From Phoronis australis (Eukaryota > Phoronida > Phoronidae), in assembly GCA_002633005.1 (NCBI GenBank), contig NMRA01000200.1, positions 592,527 to 656,526 of the forward strand: DNA of 64,000 nt. Direction: 5' to 3'. Numbering within the stretch: the stretch's first letter is position 1; each line of letters begins with the position of its first letter. The translations under genes and the position numbers were made by a program. The notes below the pieces were generated by a model that saw only the letters and a list, made by a program, of their open reading frames with translations, was not told the origin of the DNA and did no database searches. This document shows, in pieces, positions 48,800 to 60,024 of the stretch.

Positions 48800-51700
48800 C
48801 ACTATCAAAGTTGATACCTCCAATAGCTAACAGACTATCTGGTGAGACTTCCGAGAGTCTTTGTGATCAAGATCATCATTTTACTGACACTTTAGTTCAG
48901 ATTGCTTGTACAGGAAAACACAGTTCCAATTCTCTGTAAGCCGCACTGGCTATCAATTGACCCTCGTGGTAATCATCACCCCTGACGCCCATTGGATTTT
49001 TTAAGAATCTCTCCTCAATATAGCGAGACGCGATTTTTATTGCGCTTGTTATCTTATTTCACAGTTTCGAGTGCAAGAAAATGGATGGAATTTAAGAGAG
49101 GATCCTGCTACTACGTCGGATAATGGGCATTATTCCAGTGCTCTTCAATTCAGAGTGGGTTGGTAGCTTATCTTATCCTAAAAGGCCAAATAAGCTCCGT
49201 ATGACTAATGTTTTAGGTATCAAATATGTCGTTGTGTCGAGGAAGTGCTTCCATTCTCTTCAAACAAACTCTCAACACACAGAGAACTTCCATATGTTCC
49301 ACTCTGAATCAGTTCCATCTTTCTCCCTTTGATGGATGGTATCGCTTGTTAGTTTCAATTATTCTGGTAATGTTGTGTCTTCTCAGTTGTTGTACTTAAG
49401 ACGATCGACAAATATACAGCTAGTTTGAGCGAGTGTGTATGAATATAGTCAACCGACAACACTTTGTGCGTTTGATTAATTTTATTATTTTACATTATAA
49501 ATTAAGTGGTTAAAAGTATAATAATTTATTTACTCAGGTACAAACTTCAATAAACATCATAAAATGGAAAACTAAACACAATGACAATATTTCACTCCGC
49601 TGTCCAAAATTGTCTCCAAAAATTTTGGCAGATAGAACAAAAAATTCAACTAGAAATCCTTTTCTATGACACGTTGTTTTTCTTATTGCGTTCAACATAA
49701 TGTCACGCCTCCGACCCATAGGCACATATCCCAGATATCACATATATCAATCACATGTGTGAGAAATGACAAGCGGAATAGGACCACGACTGCACAAAAC
49801 ACATGGTAGACCTACACAAAACGCATGGTAGACCTACACAAAACGTCACCAATCTCAAGTATTATAAGTGCTCAGTGAAATAACAGAAATTGCCTTCACG
49901 ATTCTGAGATTTTGGACAACTGTGAATCGATTTCATCGGAGGCCATAGTGAACGACAATTACTTGAATACAAAAGTGGAAATTTTTGCAACACTTAAATT
50001 CAGTGCTTAAAATTTCTGTTACTCATACTCAAACAAGACTCTGACTAGTTTAAAACCAATCTAAACAGTCACGAAATTCACATTTGTTTTCCAAAATTAT
50101 GTTCGTACAATGTCGCATAGTCACATTTTGCAACATCTGAACAAGATATTACATAACAATGCAATCCATTTCGTCAATACTTCCATCTACCCATGCGCCA
50201 ATCTTCCTCATGTGCGATAAGCAGATGACCAGGCAAGAATGTGCACAATTGCAATTTTAAAGTATCTGTTTTTTCAGTAAGTGTGTCGGTTCAGATGAAA
50301 TTGAAGTACGATAAATCGATTATTCACTTAAATGCCCAGGGTTTGCATACTATAAGCCCACAGCACGAGCTACACTCCCACGTCGTCAACTAGTAGCTTA
50401 GTTAAACCGTTTGTTTTTTTAGAACTCGGTTGGTCTTTTGTAGGCCTTTTGCTAATGTCGCTAATGATGTTTTCACTGTAAGAGGAAACGTGCAGATAAT
50501 TTGCGATACATAATAATGTTTTGTGAAAATGGCGATGGAGCCGCACTTGTTACTATGTAGTCTGATGGAAATGGAATTCCCCAATACAAACGCATATAGG
50601 ATTTAAGCAAGTGGTTTTAAACACTAAACTGGCTTCTGCGGATTTTAGTCTTCCCAGAGACTTCTCATACACTGGCAAAGACCCTCGCTCACGCGGTGCA
50701 GCATCTGCCCAATATTGCGAAAACGAAGAGAACATGAATACATGATATACATTCAATCGTGGATTTTCGGTCAGAACATCCGCCATCGTCAGAAGAGATA
50801 AATCTTAAACAATTGTAGCGAAGTAGGATTTTACGCCATTTCTCAATTGTATATACTTTATATTGGCAGCAGGAAAATTTCTCTTAAATCTGAATTTCCT
50901 TGGAGTGAATTGCAAAAATGAATGCTCAACAGTATTGAATTTAGCATCGAACCTAAATTATTTGATGCAATGTATTCTTTTAGTCTTGTAGAGGGCTATG
51001 TCTAATTAAATTTAGCTCACCACTCTGAGTGGCAGCTTTTGGCGGGTACCAGGAGATAGCTCTCGACGCAGAGCATAATTAGGAAAACGTCTAATTGCGC
51101 GATAGTGTTCACCAAACTTTCCCCGTCAGAGACGCGTTTCCTTACAAACAGAAAAACGCAAAAATTCGTAAATGTTTGGACGAAAAACCAGTTGATATCT
51201 TTGGAAAGGGATGAAGTAGAGGCACAATTCTCACAACATAAACCAGCAATTTATATCGTCTTACAACTGGAATAAATCGAATTGTAAGAGTTTAACAAGT
51301 TAGTTGAAATGTCGATTACAACCGCTGGTAGTGTTTGGCTCATGGTGCAAGCTGGCAGTAATCCATATTGTTCTAAAACAGCTGAGTTTCCCCCAGATAT
51401 TTACAAATGTAGCTGAATGTGTGCGCTCAAAAGTGCATTGTGAAGCGATAAAAGGTTCCAAGCAAGTATATGTAATGTCAAGTCTGTCAGTAGGTAACGT
51501 GTGCGGGTTTTACACGTCAGCGCATTCGCATTGACTCATTTACGCGTTAATCTATTTTGTAACGACAGCTGAACCTATTTCAACCCAACCCTGTAAGGGG
51601 TTTGACCCCAAGTCACATGATTTACATGAAACGCCTGCGAATGACAGTTCTGACTTGTTACACATTGACATCACCGGGAAGTGTGGATACGGACCCCCTG

Positions 51701-51900
51701 CAATTCGCTCAAAACATTGTCAATTCGCAGCCTGTCCGCCATTCTCGTGTACAAGTTGGAATTTACACATTAGTGGACTGGTCAAGTGGGCGTATTAATC
51801 ATCCGATCGTTGACGTAATTTTGTGAATACTGTCTTCGTTTATTGCCTCGGGAATCAATTTAAAAGTATGAAGCGCCACAGGGTTTCTTGAACGAGTAAC
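48800..51900. other. Agrin 5' flank, no recognised gene
   Basis: Short ORFs only. A minus-strand frame at 50553-50786 starts at an ATGGCGG with fair context but has no recognisable domain. Confidence 0.6.
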
Positions 51901-51908
51901 TTTTTGCC

Positions 51909-52181
51909 CGTTAAAATATGCTTAATCTACGTGTACTTTTGCTTAATCTATGTGTACTTTTGGTTAATTTATGTGTGCTTTCGTTTATTCTATGAGTACT
52001 TTCAATCTACGTGTACTTTTGCTTAATCTACGCGTACCTACACGTACTTTCAGTTCTTAAACGGTGATCGTTCTGCTTTTAATCTATTAATTTCAGAGCG
52101 CGGGCGTGATTGGAATATATGAACTGATTAAAAGTACGCGTAGATTAAGAAAACTGCACCTTCATTAAGCATATTTCAACG
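51909..52181. mobile_element. Short palindromic element with cttaatctacgtgtactttt repeats
   Basis: The left end cgttaaaatatgcttaat is inverted at the right end (attaagcatatttcaacg). Five direct copies of taatctacgtgtacttttg follow on the left arm and one inverted copy (aaaagtacgcgtagatta) is on the right. Confidence 0.75.
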
Positions 52182-52260
52182 CGCATGGTGGCTTAAACGT
52201 AATTTCTTGTCCAGTATCCTTAATGTTGTTGACTGGCATGTCAAGTGCACACTGCAAGCC

Positions 52261-53023
52261 TATCGTTGGCCAAATAGGTGAACGTTACACAATCAAGTTA
52301 AATTACGTTCGTAAATTAATTCTTGTTAGTGGCGTAAATTAATTATTAACGGCGTAAATTAATTATTTGCGGAACAAGTTAACTTTTAACGGCGTAAATA
52401 AATTATTTACAGAGTAAATTAATTCTTTACGGCGTAAATTAAACTAATTTACGGAAGGTAATTTATGTTCGAAGTATATCCCGAGAATAATAGGTGCGTC
52501 GCAAGCTCCGTTTCCAGAGATAAAAAGGAGACCGTGATAGGCTGCTAAAGCGAAGTACTGATGGCAGGAAATTGTAAGTTTAACGAAAGAGAGCTATGAC
52601 ACGTGACAATCATCAGCCTATGGGAGCCATGAGCTGACCAAACTCGTGGCAAATGACAGAAACGAACCAATAGTGAGGCTGGAAATGGAATGTCCTAGTG
52701 CCTCGTGTGCAGAAGGACCGCATGCGAATCTACACAAAAGATTAATGGACCAATCCGAAAGATGGGGGTATAAGTGAGACGAGTCCATATTCTCACATAA
52801 ATATATTTAACGAGTGGAATATCATTTACGCGCGCAGCGTTGACCCATTTAGCCAATGATAAATTTACGCCATAAGGAGTTAATTTACGCCGTTAAAAGT
52901 TAATTTGCGACGCACATATTTAATTTACGCCGTTAATAATTACTTTACGCCGGTAATAATTAACAATAACTGATTTACGCACGTAATTTACGTGCGTAAC
53001 GTTCACTCATTTGGCCAACGATA
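52261..53023. mobile_element. MITE-like element with subterminal ggcgtaaattaatt repeats
   Basis: Termini tatcgttggccaaat and its inverse atttggccaacgata bound the element, which may sit between TA dinucleotides. Next come gtgaacgttac/gtaacgttcac, then many ggcgtaaattaatt copies on the left (52330-52450) and inverted taatttacgccgttaa copies on the right (52855-52975). The centre is a shortened copy of the LTR-like repeat found at 59434-60024. No coding capacity. Confidence 0.8.
52475..52824 (-). repeat. Internally deleted copy of the 59.4-60.0 kb LTR-like repeat
   Basis: In reverse orientation it matches 59434-60024 at both ends and in the middle: cacataaatatatttaacgag, gacacgtgacaatcatcagc, and gtcgcaagctccg. 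About 240 bp of the second copy's interior is missing. Confidence 0.75.
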
Positions 53024-53557
53024 CAACCCAGTCGTTTCTGTTGATGCCATGATAGAATACCCACAGACAAAAACACAGTGTACGGCGTTACTGAATTACT
53101 ATCAGACCAGTAACAGATTTAGATGTTTGCCGTCATTCTGTTGCAATGTGGTAGGGTCTACGTGAGTAGGTTGTACTTACGTCTGTTTGTTATAGATTTA
53201 AACTATGACATTTCTGAAAGGGCGCAGTTCTCAAAATTACCCGTCCGCTTCACAGTATAGTTCCAGTATTGAAACAGTTAGCTGAAACAAACCAAACTTT
53301 GTTCTATTTTTTGTTGTAGCCCAAGTTTTCCAGGAAAAAATAAGCAAGAACAAGAAAAATCTTATAATTTAATTACCTACTACAAATACGGGTTATTCGG
53401 GAATCTTAAACAGTACACACCATGGATTTTTGCACATTTTGAATTACCGGTGGCCACAGACTAAATGTATGACGTAAAATTTAGCTAAACGTATGTTTAT
53501 TAGCTCGAAATTTTGATTTTTCTTTCAATTTTGCCAATTTTCACATTTCCCGCCATG

Positions 53558-53565
53558 TGACGTCA
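53558..53565. promoter_or_regulatory. Perfect CRE palindrome TGACGTCA
   Basis: A full CREB/ATF consensus 38 bp upstream of the ATG at 53604, next to an E2F-like tttcccgcc at 53546-53554. Proximity to a coding start suggests a compact promoter. Confidence 0.55.
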
Positions 53566-53603
53566 TGGGTTGAACACAAGAGATCAGTGACTAGCATTGA
53601 ACA

Positions 53604-53846
53604 ATGGCGGAGAGCAGTGAATTTGAAAGCGACGACAATTATGAGCAAAAATTTAATGAATACTATGAAGAAACGTACGGGAATGGTGGCCAGGATGAGG
53701 AAATGGGGTTGCACGAACGCGAGAACAAGTTTGATGTGCTTCCGGCTGCGTACTTTTCTACTTTGAGCCTTACGAACTGGATCCTCCCGCGAGAGAAGCT
53801 GCAGCCTCCCACAACACATCTTTTGATCCCTCTACGAACCTTCTAG
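53604..53846 (+). CDS. Small acidic protein, unknown function, possibly frameshifted
   Basis: The ATG is in good context (caATGG). The 80-residue product starts MAESSEFESDDNYEQKFNEY and is rich in Glu/Asp/Tyr. After residue ~51 the frame becomes basic and stops. A second frame takes over at 53758 (YFEPYELDPPAREAAASHNT) and runs to a TAA at about 54007, just before an AATAAA at 54022. The switch occurs where tacttt is repeated as tactttTCtacttt, so an 8-bp duplication may have broken a longer protein of about 130 residues. It could be a small intronless gene, a first exon, or a pseudogene. I recognise no family. Confidence 0.4.
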   Translation: MAESSEFESDDNYEQKFNEYYEETYGNGGQDEEMGLHERENKFDVLPAAYFSTLSLTNWILPREKLQPPTTHLLIPLRTF

Positions 53847-54021
53847 ACGCTAAATGTACTTTGCTTTCACTTCACTCTATACACTTTGTCTCTGATCCGA
53901 ACAGTATGGCGAACGACTTGGGTTCAACCCATGACGTTGTACATAATTATTATTTTTTCAATTTTTGCGTGTTTCTTTATGAGCTGTGCATTAAAAGCAC
54001 TGAAATCAAGTAAGATATAAT

Positions 54022-54027
54022 AATAAA
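54022..54027 (+). terminator. Poly(A) signal AATAAA
   Basis: Lies about 15 bp after the stop of the second frame of the 53.6-kb unit, followed by a T-rich stretch. Position fits the end of a short transcript. Confidence 0.4.
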
Positions 54028-54329
54028 ATTTATTTTGAGGTACTAAAGTCATGTTGTGTACACTTTAAGAACGGTTGTCGTCTGAACTATTGTGTGACTG
54101 CCTAGAAGAAGGTACCGGAATGCTCTTATTCTGTAGCGAAGACACTGATGTGGTAGAAATGTGTTACTTTTCTGAATTTTGCGAATATTCATGGACACTG
54201 GATTACGACGTAGATGGTCTATCTACACGGTATTACATTACAACAGAAATGTGACAAAATTTATGCAGAGCGTCTTTTAACTACGAAGGCCCGTTAATGC
54301 CAGAAAAATGAAATTAATTGAAACTGTTA

Positions 54330-54412
54330 TTATGTAGTGCCAATCCGCTTTTCCGTATTCGAATTCGCGGTTGTAGTCCAACACTGTGCTGGTGACCACC
54401 TGGCTGGCGAGC
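54330..54412 (-). CDS. Possible 3' exon of the lectin-like gene
   Basis: An acceptor GATTTTAG|GC in the right phase leads to GSPARWSPAQCWTTTANSNT and a TAA. It lacks the WND and final cysteines of a CTLD, so it may be an alternative truncated end or a false call. Confidence 0.2.
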
Positions 54413-54769
54413 CTAAAATCCACTCAAAGTCAATGATTGACAGCCAACGGCGATAATTATCCATTTGAAATAAAATCATAAAAATCACAACGGACGTTGT
54501 TTTTTTGCAACAAATATCTTTAAGAAGTTTATACCATCCAAAATTACTAAAGAAAATGTATTTTTGGCCGTAAAACCCATTACGTCCCTTGAAGTGCATT
54601 ATCGGAAAAAGGCACTAAGTGCAAGTGTTGTGATTGAGACAAAAGGTTTAACAGTCGTAGGATGACTTGCGCATCGACTTTAATAAAAACTCGCAAACAC
54701 CAATCCTCCAAATATTAGAGCCAAGATTTTGCACCCTCTCTTCAGAATAGCTTGTTAATAAATACTTAC

Positions 54770-55106
54770 CATTGAAGAAGCCAGAATAGGAATCTAGTTG
54801 TCCATTTGAATCTCGAGTAAATTTGTCTTGATGGTGTAGGTCACGTGTGCATATCCAAAATCTGCGAATCGCAGATAAACCTACATTGAGTAAGAGATGA
54901 ATTTGTAAAAACAGCTGTTCTTCTTTGGGAGAGATGATGACAAGATGGGCTCCTTCCACGTGACATTTTGACTTAGCCTCCCACCTGTCAACTGAAGCGC
55001 TGTCCATTTTGTAGCAAGAACCACGATATGGAATCCAGCCACTGGCACAGTTTTGCGGCGACTCAATGGGGGAACACCCCACGAAGCAAATTACGATACC
55101 CAAAAC
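54770..55106 (-). CDS. C-type lectin domain protein, one exon (N-terminal half)
   Basis: 337 nt, phase 0 to 1, acceptor TTCATATAG|GT, donor AATG|GTAAGTA. Begins with the end of a hydrophobic signal-peptide-like stretch (LGIVICFVGC), then the CTLD long-form pattern: NCASGWIPYRGSCYKM, KCHVEGAHLVIISPKEEQLF, and FWICTRDLHHQDKFTRDSNG. The usual FWIG is FWIC, an unusual extra cysteine. The calcium-binding loop and the C-terminal cysteines are not on this exon. The ATG exon should lie at higher coordinates and was not identified. Probably a secreted lectin-like protein. Confidence 0.75.
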
Positions 55107-55870
55107 CTATATGAAGATCAATAAAAACTATGTAAAGCCAACCGTATAATCAAGAACGATTGCGGGTGGAACGAATTTGCACTCGCAGAAAAGGTATCAC
55201 AAAATTTTTAATATTTTACTATTTTGTGAACGCAAGCAGTGAAAGCTTCCGCCAAAAATAGTTCAAAGCAACATTGAACTTTATATTGCATTTTCCGTAT
55301 TCAAGCCAGCCTCTATGTTAGTTTTACAATTTGTATGGATTCAGAAACAGACTTTCTTTCATATATTGTTTAAATTTGTTCCCTGCCTGAGCTCGACTTG
55401 TGCTTGCTGCGTACAAAATCATTCTCTCGCACAAGCCATTCCCCTCTCTCGGACCAATTTTTGTTTCGCGTGGACGTATTGCTTACCTCGTGGAAGGACA
55501 AGCTCTGACCCCATGCATTAACGTCTGCCTGCGAAACCTATTTTATATCACTAGAATAACGTGTACAAGAGAAGAATTTGTGGGCAGCAAACACGAGCCC
55601 AAAAGTGAGGACAAGTCAAGGAGCCTTGGGTATCACTTACCAAAAGATGCAACATTCTCAGTCAAATATCAGCCTCTAATAACCAAAAGTGGAAGTGTTG
55701 GTAGGCTGGTCAACTTGTTGATTAAATAGGCATTTCTGCTGTTCCCTCGGCTAAAATGCCAGCTTCTCATTGGAGGAAGGTGTGTTCTGGACGTTGATTG
55801 TTTCCGTGTCGACTTCTGCTTACACACGTAATTGCGCTGATTTAACACGTTCCGTGTCAGCTATGCTATG
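55107..55870. other. No recognised gene
   Basis: A plus-strand frame at 55400-55729 has no recognisable domain. The signal-peptide exon of the lectin gene may be here but I cannot place it. Confidence 0.5.
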
Positions 55871-55877
55871 TCAACTT

Positions 55878-56140
55878 TTATAATAATAATAATATTAAAC
55901 TTTATTTATAGAGGATAAAATACAATAGATATAAAACATACTTTAGCCAAAGGCTAATGTCCAGCATGGTCCTCTGCAGGAAAAGTTAAATTAAATAAAT
56001 TTAGATAGATAAACAGATTAAATTAAGATACATTAAATCAAACAGTATTTTACAAATTGGATTTACAGACTGAATTAAAAATAAATAAATAAATAAAAAC
56101 TTTTTCATGGTGCGACTATAGCTATACTCAAACGGCGTAA
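55878..56140 (-). mobile_element. LINE/SINE 3' tail-like repeat
   Basis: Minus strand: ctgcagaggaccatgctgga, ctttggctaaag, then tataaataaagtttaatatt and an (att)n end, the look of a non-LTR element tail. Confidence 0.35.
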
Positions 56141-56151
56141 CTGTCAAAATT

Positions 56152-56560
56152 TTGATGGAGATTTTTGTTGCAGTATACTTATGGAGAACTGTTGGAGCAG
56201 ACCAGTCTCCATGTATACCGATTGTTAAAAATGATCTTGTAATTCAGAATATTACATATATCATGTTCCAAGCTTTGTCCAGATACCAAACTTGGCCAGA
56301 TTCAAATGAGCTCAATCCTAGTGTAATGCCATATATAATTGTCGATGGTACTTTTGTAAATATAAGGAAAACAAATGGCATACAAGAGTTGAGAAACCTA
56401 CGTAAGTTTTTATTAAAATCTGAACAAAGACGCGAGTCTATTGTCAAAATGTAACATATGTGCGCAGGTCTTCATAACTGCTTTGTGTATGCTTTGTAAC
56501 ATGGGCTAGTGGTCTTACTACCTGAAATAAATTAATTGAACTTGAATTAATTGCCGCTTC
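56152..56560 (+). mobile_element. Probable LINE 3' end with ORF remnant
   Basis: A 100-codon frame (56152-56454, ending RKFLLKSEQRRESIVKM) is followed by ctagtggtcttactacctga, aataaattaattgaacttga, a tail typical of CR1/L2-like LINEs. The ORF itself is not recognised. Confidence 0.4.
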
Positions 56561-57243
56561 ATATAGTATTTTCTATCATACGAAGGTACAAAATACTATA
56601 AATGTGCGTGTGTGTGTATATATTTATGAATGTGTCTATGTATATATTTACATTGATTTCGTTGGCCACAAAATTGTTAGTTTCTTGTACCTATCTGGTA
56701 CTTTGTATTCTATTTGCCGTTTCGATGGAGCCCATGTGTTAGACAATCGATCATACAATGTTCTGTCTTTCTGTTAGATTTATATAGTGTAAGAGTTATA
56801 GTCCAGTCATTCTAGGGCTCCAGAGGCCTAACCTAGAAAAAATTGCAACAGAAGGATTTTTTGCATAAATGGCATCTTCAAGCATCCCTTGGTGCCAGAA
56901 AAAAGTCTACCGAAATCGGAGTGGCAGAAGTGGGTTTTTCAAGATGGCGGAAAAAATGGCCGGCAAAACCGGTCTTTACTGCTTTTTGGCATGTTACTCT
57001 TGTGCAACAGCTGGAAGTAAAATAAGAAAGCTTGTCATTGATTACATAATTTTCATAACGGGCATACCAATCAAAAAATACCAATTTTCCATAAAATGAA
57101 ACCAACATGGCTGACAAAATGGCTGCCCAAACAGCAATTTGGTACATGTTGCAATTTTTTATATTTTGCTCTGAAAATGGCAAAATTTCTATGCTTTTGT
57201 AAGTTAGACAATTGAAAATATCTGGACCTTACAGTTGATAACT

Positions 57244-57509
57244 GGTTGGAGAGAAAAAATCGAGACGGCGGACAAAATGGCCGCCAACTAACAAATAACC
57301 CCAATTTACCTCATGTGGATTCTATAAACTTTGTAACCTGGTAAGCGTTTACACAAAAACATTTTACAATCTACAGTCAAGCTTAATGAGTTGATTCTTT
57401 ATAACATTTGTTTTTAAGATTTAGGAGCTGAATGTGAAATTTTAATCACATTTTAGATTATTTGACATAAAAGTTGGTGTTTTTCAGAAAAGGCTTTGGT
57501 TAAATTGTC
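57244..57509. repeat. 266-bp direct repeat, copy 1
   Basis: Nearly identical (about five mismatches seen) and equal in length to 58368-58633. Contains one of the palindromic motifs. Confidence 0.93.
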
Positions 57510-58367
57510 ATGATAAATTTCACACACTCAATTATTTTTCAGTAAAATATATTCATTTGAGGCATGAAATATAATATTTGTTAGAAAAATATGTAATTCT
57601 GCTGGAATTATTGGATTATTCATTACATCAACCCTGAATCACATTGGGCAGGAAGTGGATTTGCTCTCTGCTATTGGAGATGTTATTAGTTGTTCCCATC
57701 CAAAGATTTCGTCTGCTACTGACACGAGTGGAGAATTTGGCAGCTGATTTCACCTAAATTTGACGAAAAGTAAACAAATTTGGGTTACAAAAAGTTAATA
57801 ATTTAATGTTTAACATTTAGTACTCACAATTGGTTTAATATGCATGCTTTTTATGAACATAAGAAACTGATTTTAGAAGAAATTAGTGCCAGCAAACCAA
57901 ACGACAGTAATCTATAGTCACTTTCTGGGATGTATTGGATACGTAATGCCAGGTACCAGACTTCAAGTTCTTGAGACAGTGTATGTACCAAACAGTGTGA
58001 CCCATTTTGTTAAATGGAAAAAGTGTGGATAGAGCAGTGAGGAGGCATATGTTGGTAGACTCAGCACTGAATGCTATCATAGCAGCCAGAGCGTTCAATA
58101 TCTCACTCCAAATAATGACAGATCAAGTAACGGCAATCCAGAACCAATGACTTCAGGATTTGGAGAAAGAAGTTCCGGTTCTTCAGAAATTCCAGGAGTC
58201 CCGAATGTCACCAACACAGAATACACAGATTCCGTACCAAGAGGTGGAGCAAACGTTGGCTCGTCAGAACATATGGAGACAGATTCTTCAGACATCCCAA
58301 AGAATCACATAACTAGAGATGTATACACTGGGACATGCAATGCACAGGCAGTACCTTCCGGTTCTGN

Positions 58368-58633
58368 GGTTGGAGAGAAAAAATCGAGACGGCTGACAAA
58401 ATAGCCGCCAACTAACAAATAACCCCAATTTACCTCATGTGGATTCTATAAACTTTGTAACCTGGTAAGCGTTTACACAAAAACATTTTACAATCTACAG
58501 TCAAGCTTAATGAGTTGATTCTTTATAACATTTGTTTTTAAGATTTAGGTGCTGAATGTGAAATTTTAATCACATGTTAGATTATTTGACATAAAAGTTG
58601 GTGTTTTTCAGAAAAGGCTTTGGTTAAATTGTC
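58368..58633. repeat. 266-bp direct repeat, copy 2, beginning right after a single n
   Basis: Starts at ggttggagag one base after the n at 58367 and ends where coding similarity to the decayed gene resumes. The position suggests an assembly join, not a true duplication. Confidence 0.93.
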
Positions 58634-59433
58634 TGAAGCTGTATGATGATCTTATTGCTGGCATGACGTCTTTGTGCGGCGATGTATGCTTGTCGGAGTG
58701 TCTTGTAGGAATCCATACAAACAAAGCACATAAAATCAGACTTGCCCTTTGCAAAGTCGAACCAGCTGTCTCTGACTACAGTATTATGAAGATGGTTGAC
58801 GTCCTTCGACTTTTTCTATAAGCAGAAATAACGTCAGATTGGGAACTTCACCTAAAAGCAGTTTCCGAAATGATGCCTTACTTTGTAGCTGCTGGTCACA
58901 ACTCATATGAAAAATCTCCATGCATATACTTGCAGCAGATGCAACAACTCAAAGACACCCATCCCGACCGTCTACAGCACTTTTATTAACCACCACCATG
59001 ACAGAAGGCAAAGTGGCAGATTCTGGGCAGGCTTTTCATCTGACCTTGTAATTGAACAACGCTCATGAATCAACAGGAGGTTTAACTAGAGGTTGTGGAA
59101 TGGGAGATACGCAGCGTGCACGGTGGCTGCTTTCCTTGCCGGCATGCTCAAGTATAAATGGCGCCATGCAGAGTATGACAAACTTGATTTGAGAAACAAG
59201 TGAGCAACATAAAGAATGTTACCATGCAAGACAGTCGCGGAATGACAAAGACATCCTTATCCTTTTTGAATTCCTCCACAACAGAAACTAATTTGAAAGG
59301 GAAACATTGCAGAACATCGGCGCTGATGGGACTGCAGGCACATGCGTCAATGCCGAAAATGCCAGAGAAGCAGGGAAGGCAATTCCCTAGTCTATTTCAG
59401 CGTTTACTAACAGCTGCAGAAAACAACAGTAAA

Positions 59434-60024
59434 TGGTATTTCACTCGTTAAATATATTTATGTGAGCATATGGACCAGTCTTACTCCTCCCCCCCCCCCT
59501 CATTTCGGTCTATTCTGTTCGTGACTACACGTTTTCCCAGCCTTCGTAGTGGTCTGTTGTTATCACGTGACTCGAGTTTGGTCAGCTCTTGGCATTTATA
59601 GGCTGATGATTGTCACGTGTCCTTAGGGGTGTTTTCTTTGTTATGGTAACCTCGCTTTCGGTCCATCTTTGTTCTGGCCACATTGTCGCACGATCAAAAA
59701 CTTATTCAATTTTAAACTTCTAAACTTTTCCTGTGTGATACCTGCGTGCTGGCTAAGTACGTAGGCATAATGGCGAATCTTCAAGTGACCCTAGAGAATC
59801 TTGACCACGCACCTCACCCTACCGTCTGTCTTACATCATCTCTTGTGGCGCTATTTTATAGCCCATCTTACCAGAGATTACCAATTATACGTTATTTACC
59901 TGTATTCATTATATTGTAACTGTGCTAGTCATAATAAATGACCTTATATCGCCTACCTCCGTCTCCTTTTCATCTCTGTTAACGAGCTTGCGACTCGCGT
60001 ATCATTTATCTATTATTCGGGACA
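59434..60024 (+). mobile_element. LTR-like insertion inside the decayed gene
   Basis: Interrupts the gene between its QRLLTAAENN and SLRCVLVPPLF-like segments. The segment begins TG and ends CA and has an aataaa near its 3' part (59933). It matches the deleted copy at 52475-52824 in reverse. These are solo-LTR features, but I found no target duplication and no internal retrotransposon genes. Confidence 0.6.

Noticed and set aside
50553-50786. Minus-strand 77-codon ORF starting ATGGCGGATG
   Set aside because: Good start context but no recognisable domain, no clear donor and no link to agrin, which has its own signal peptide exon.
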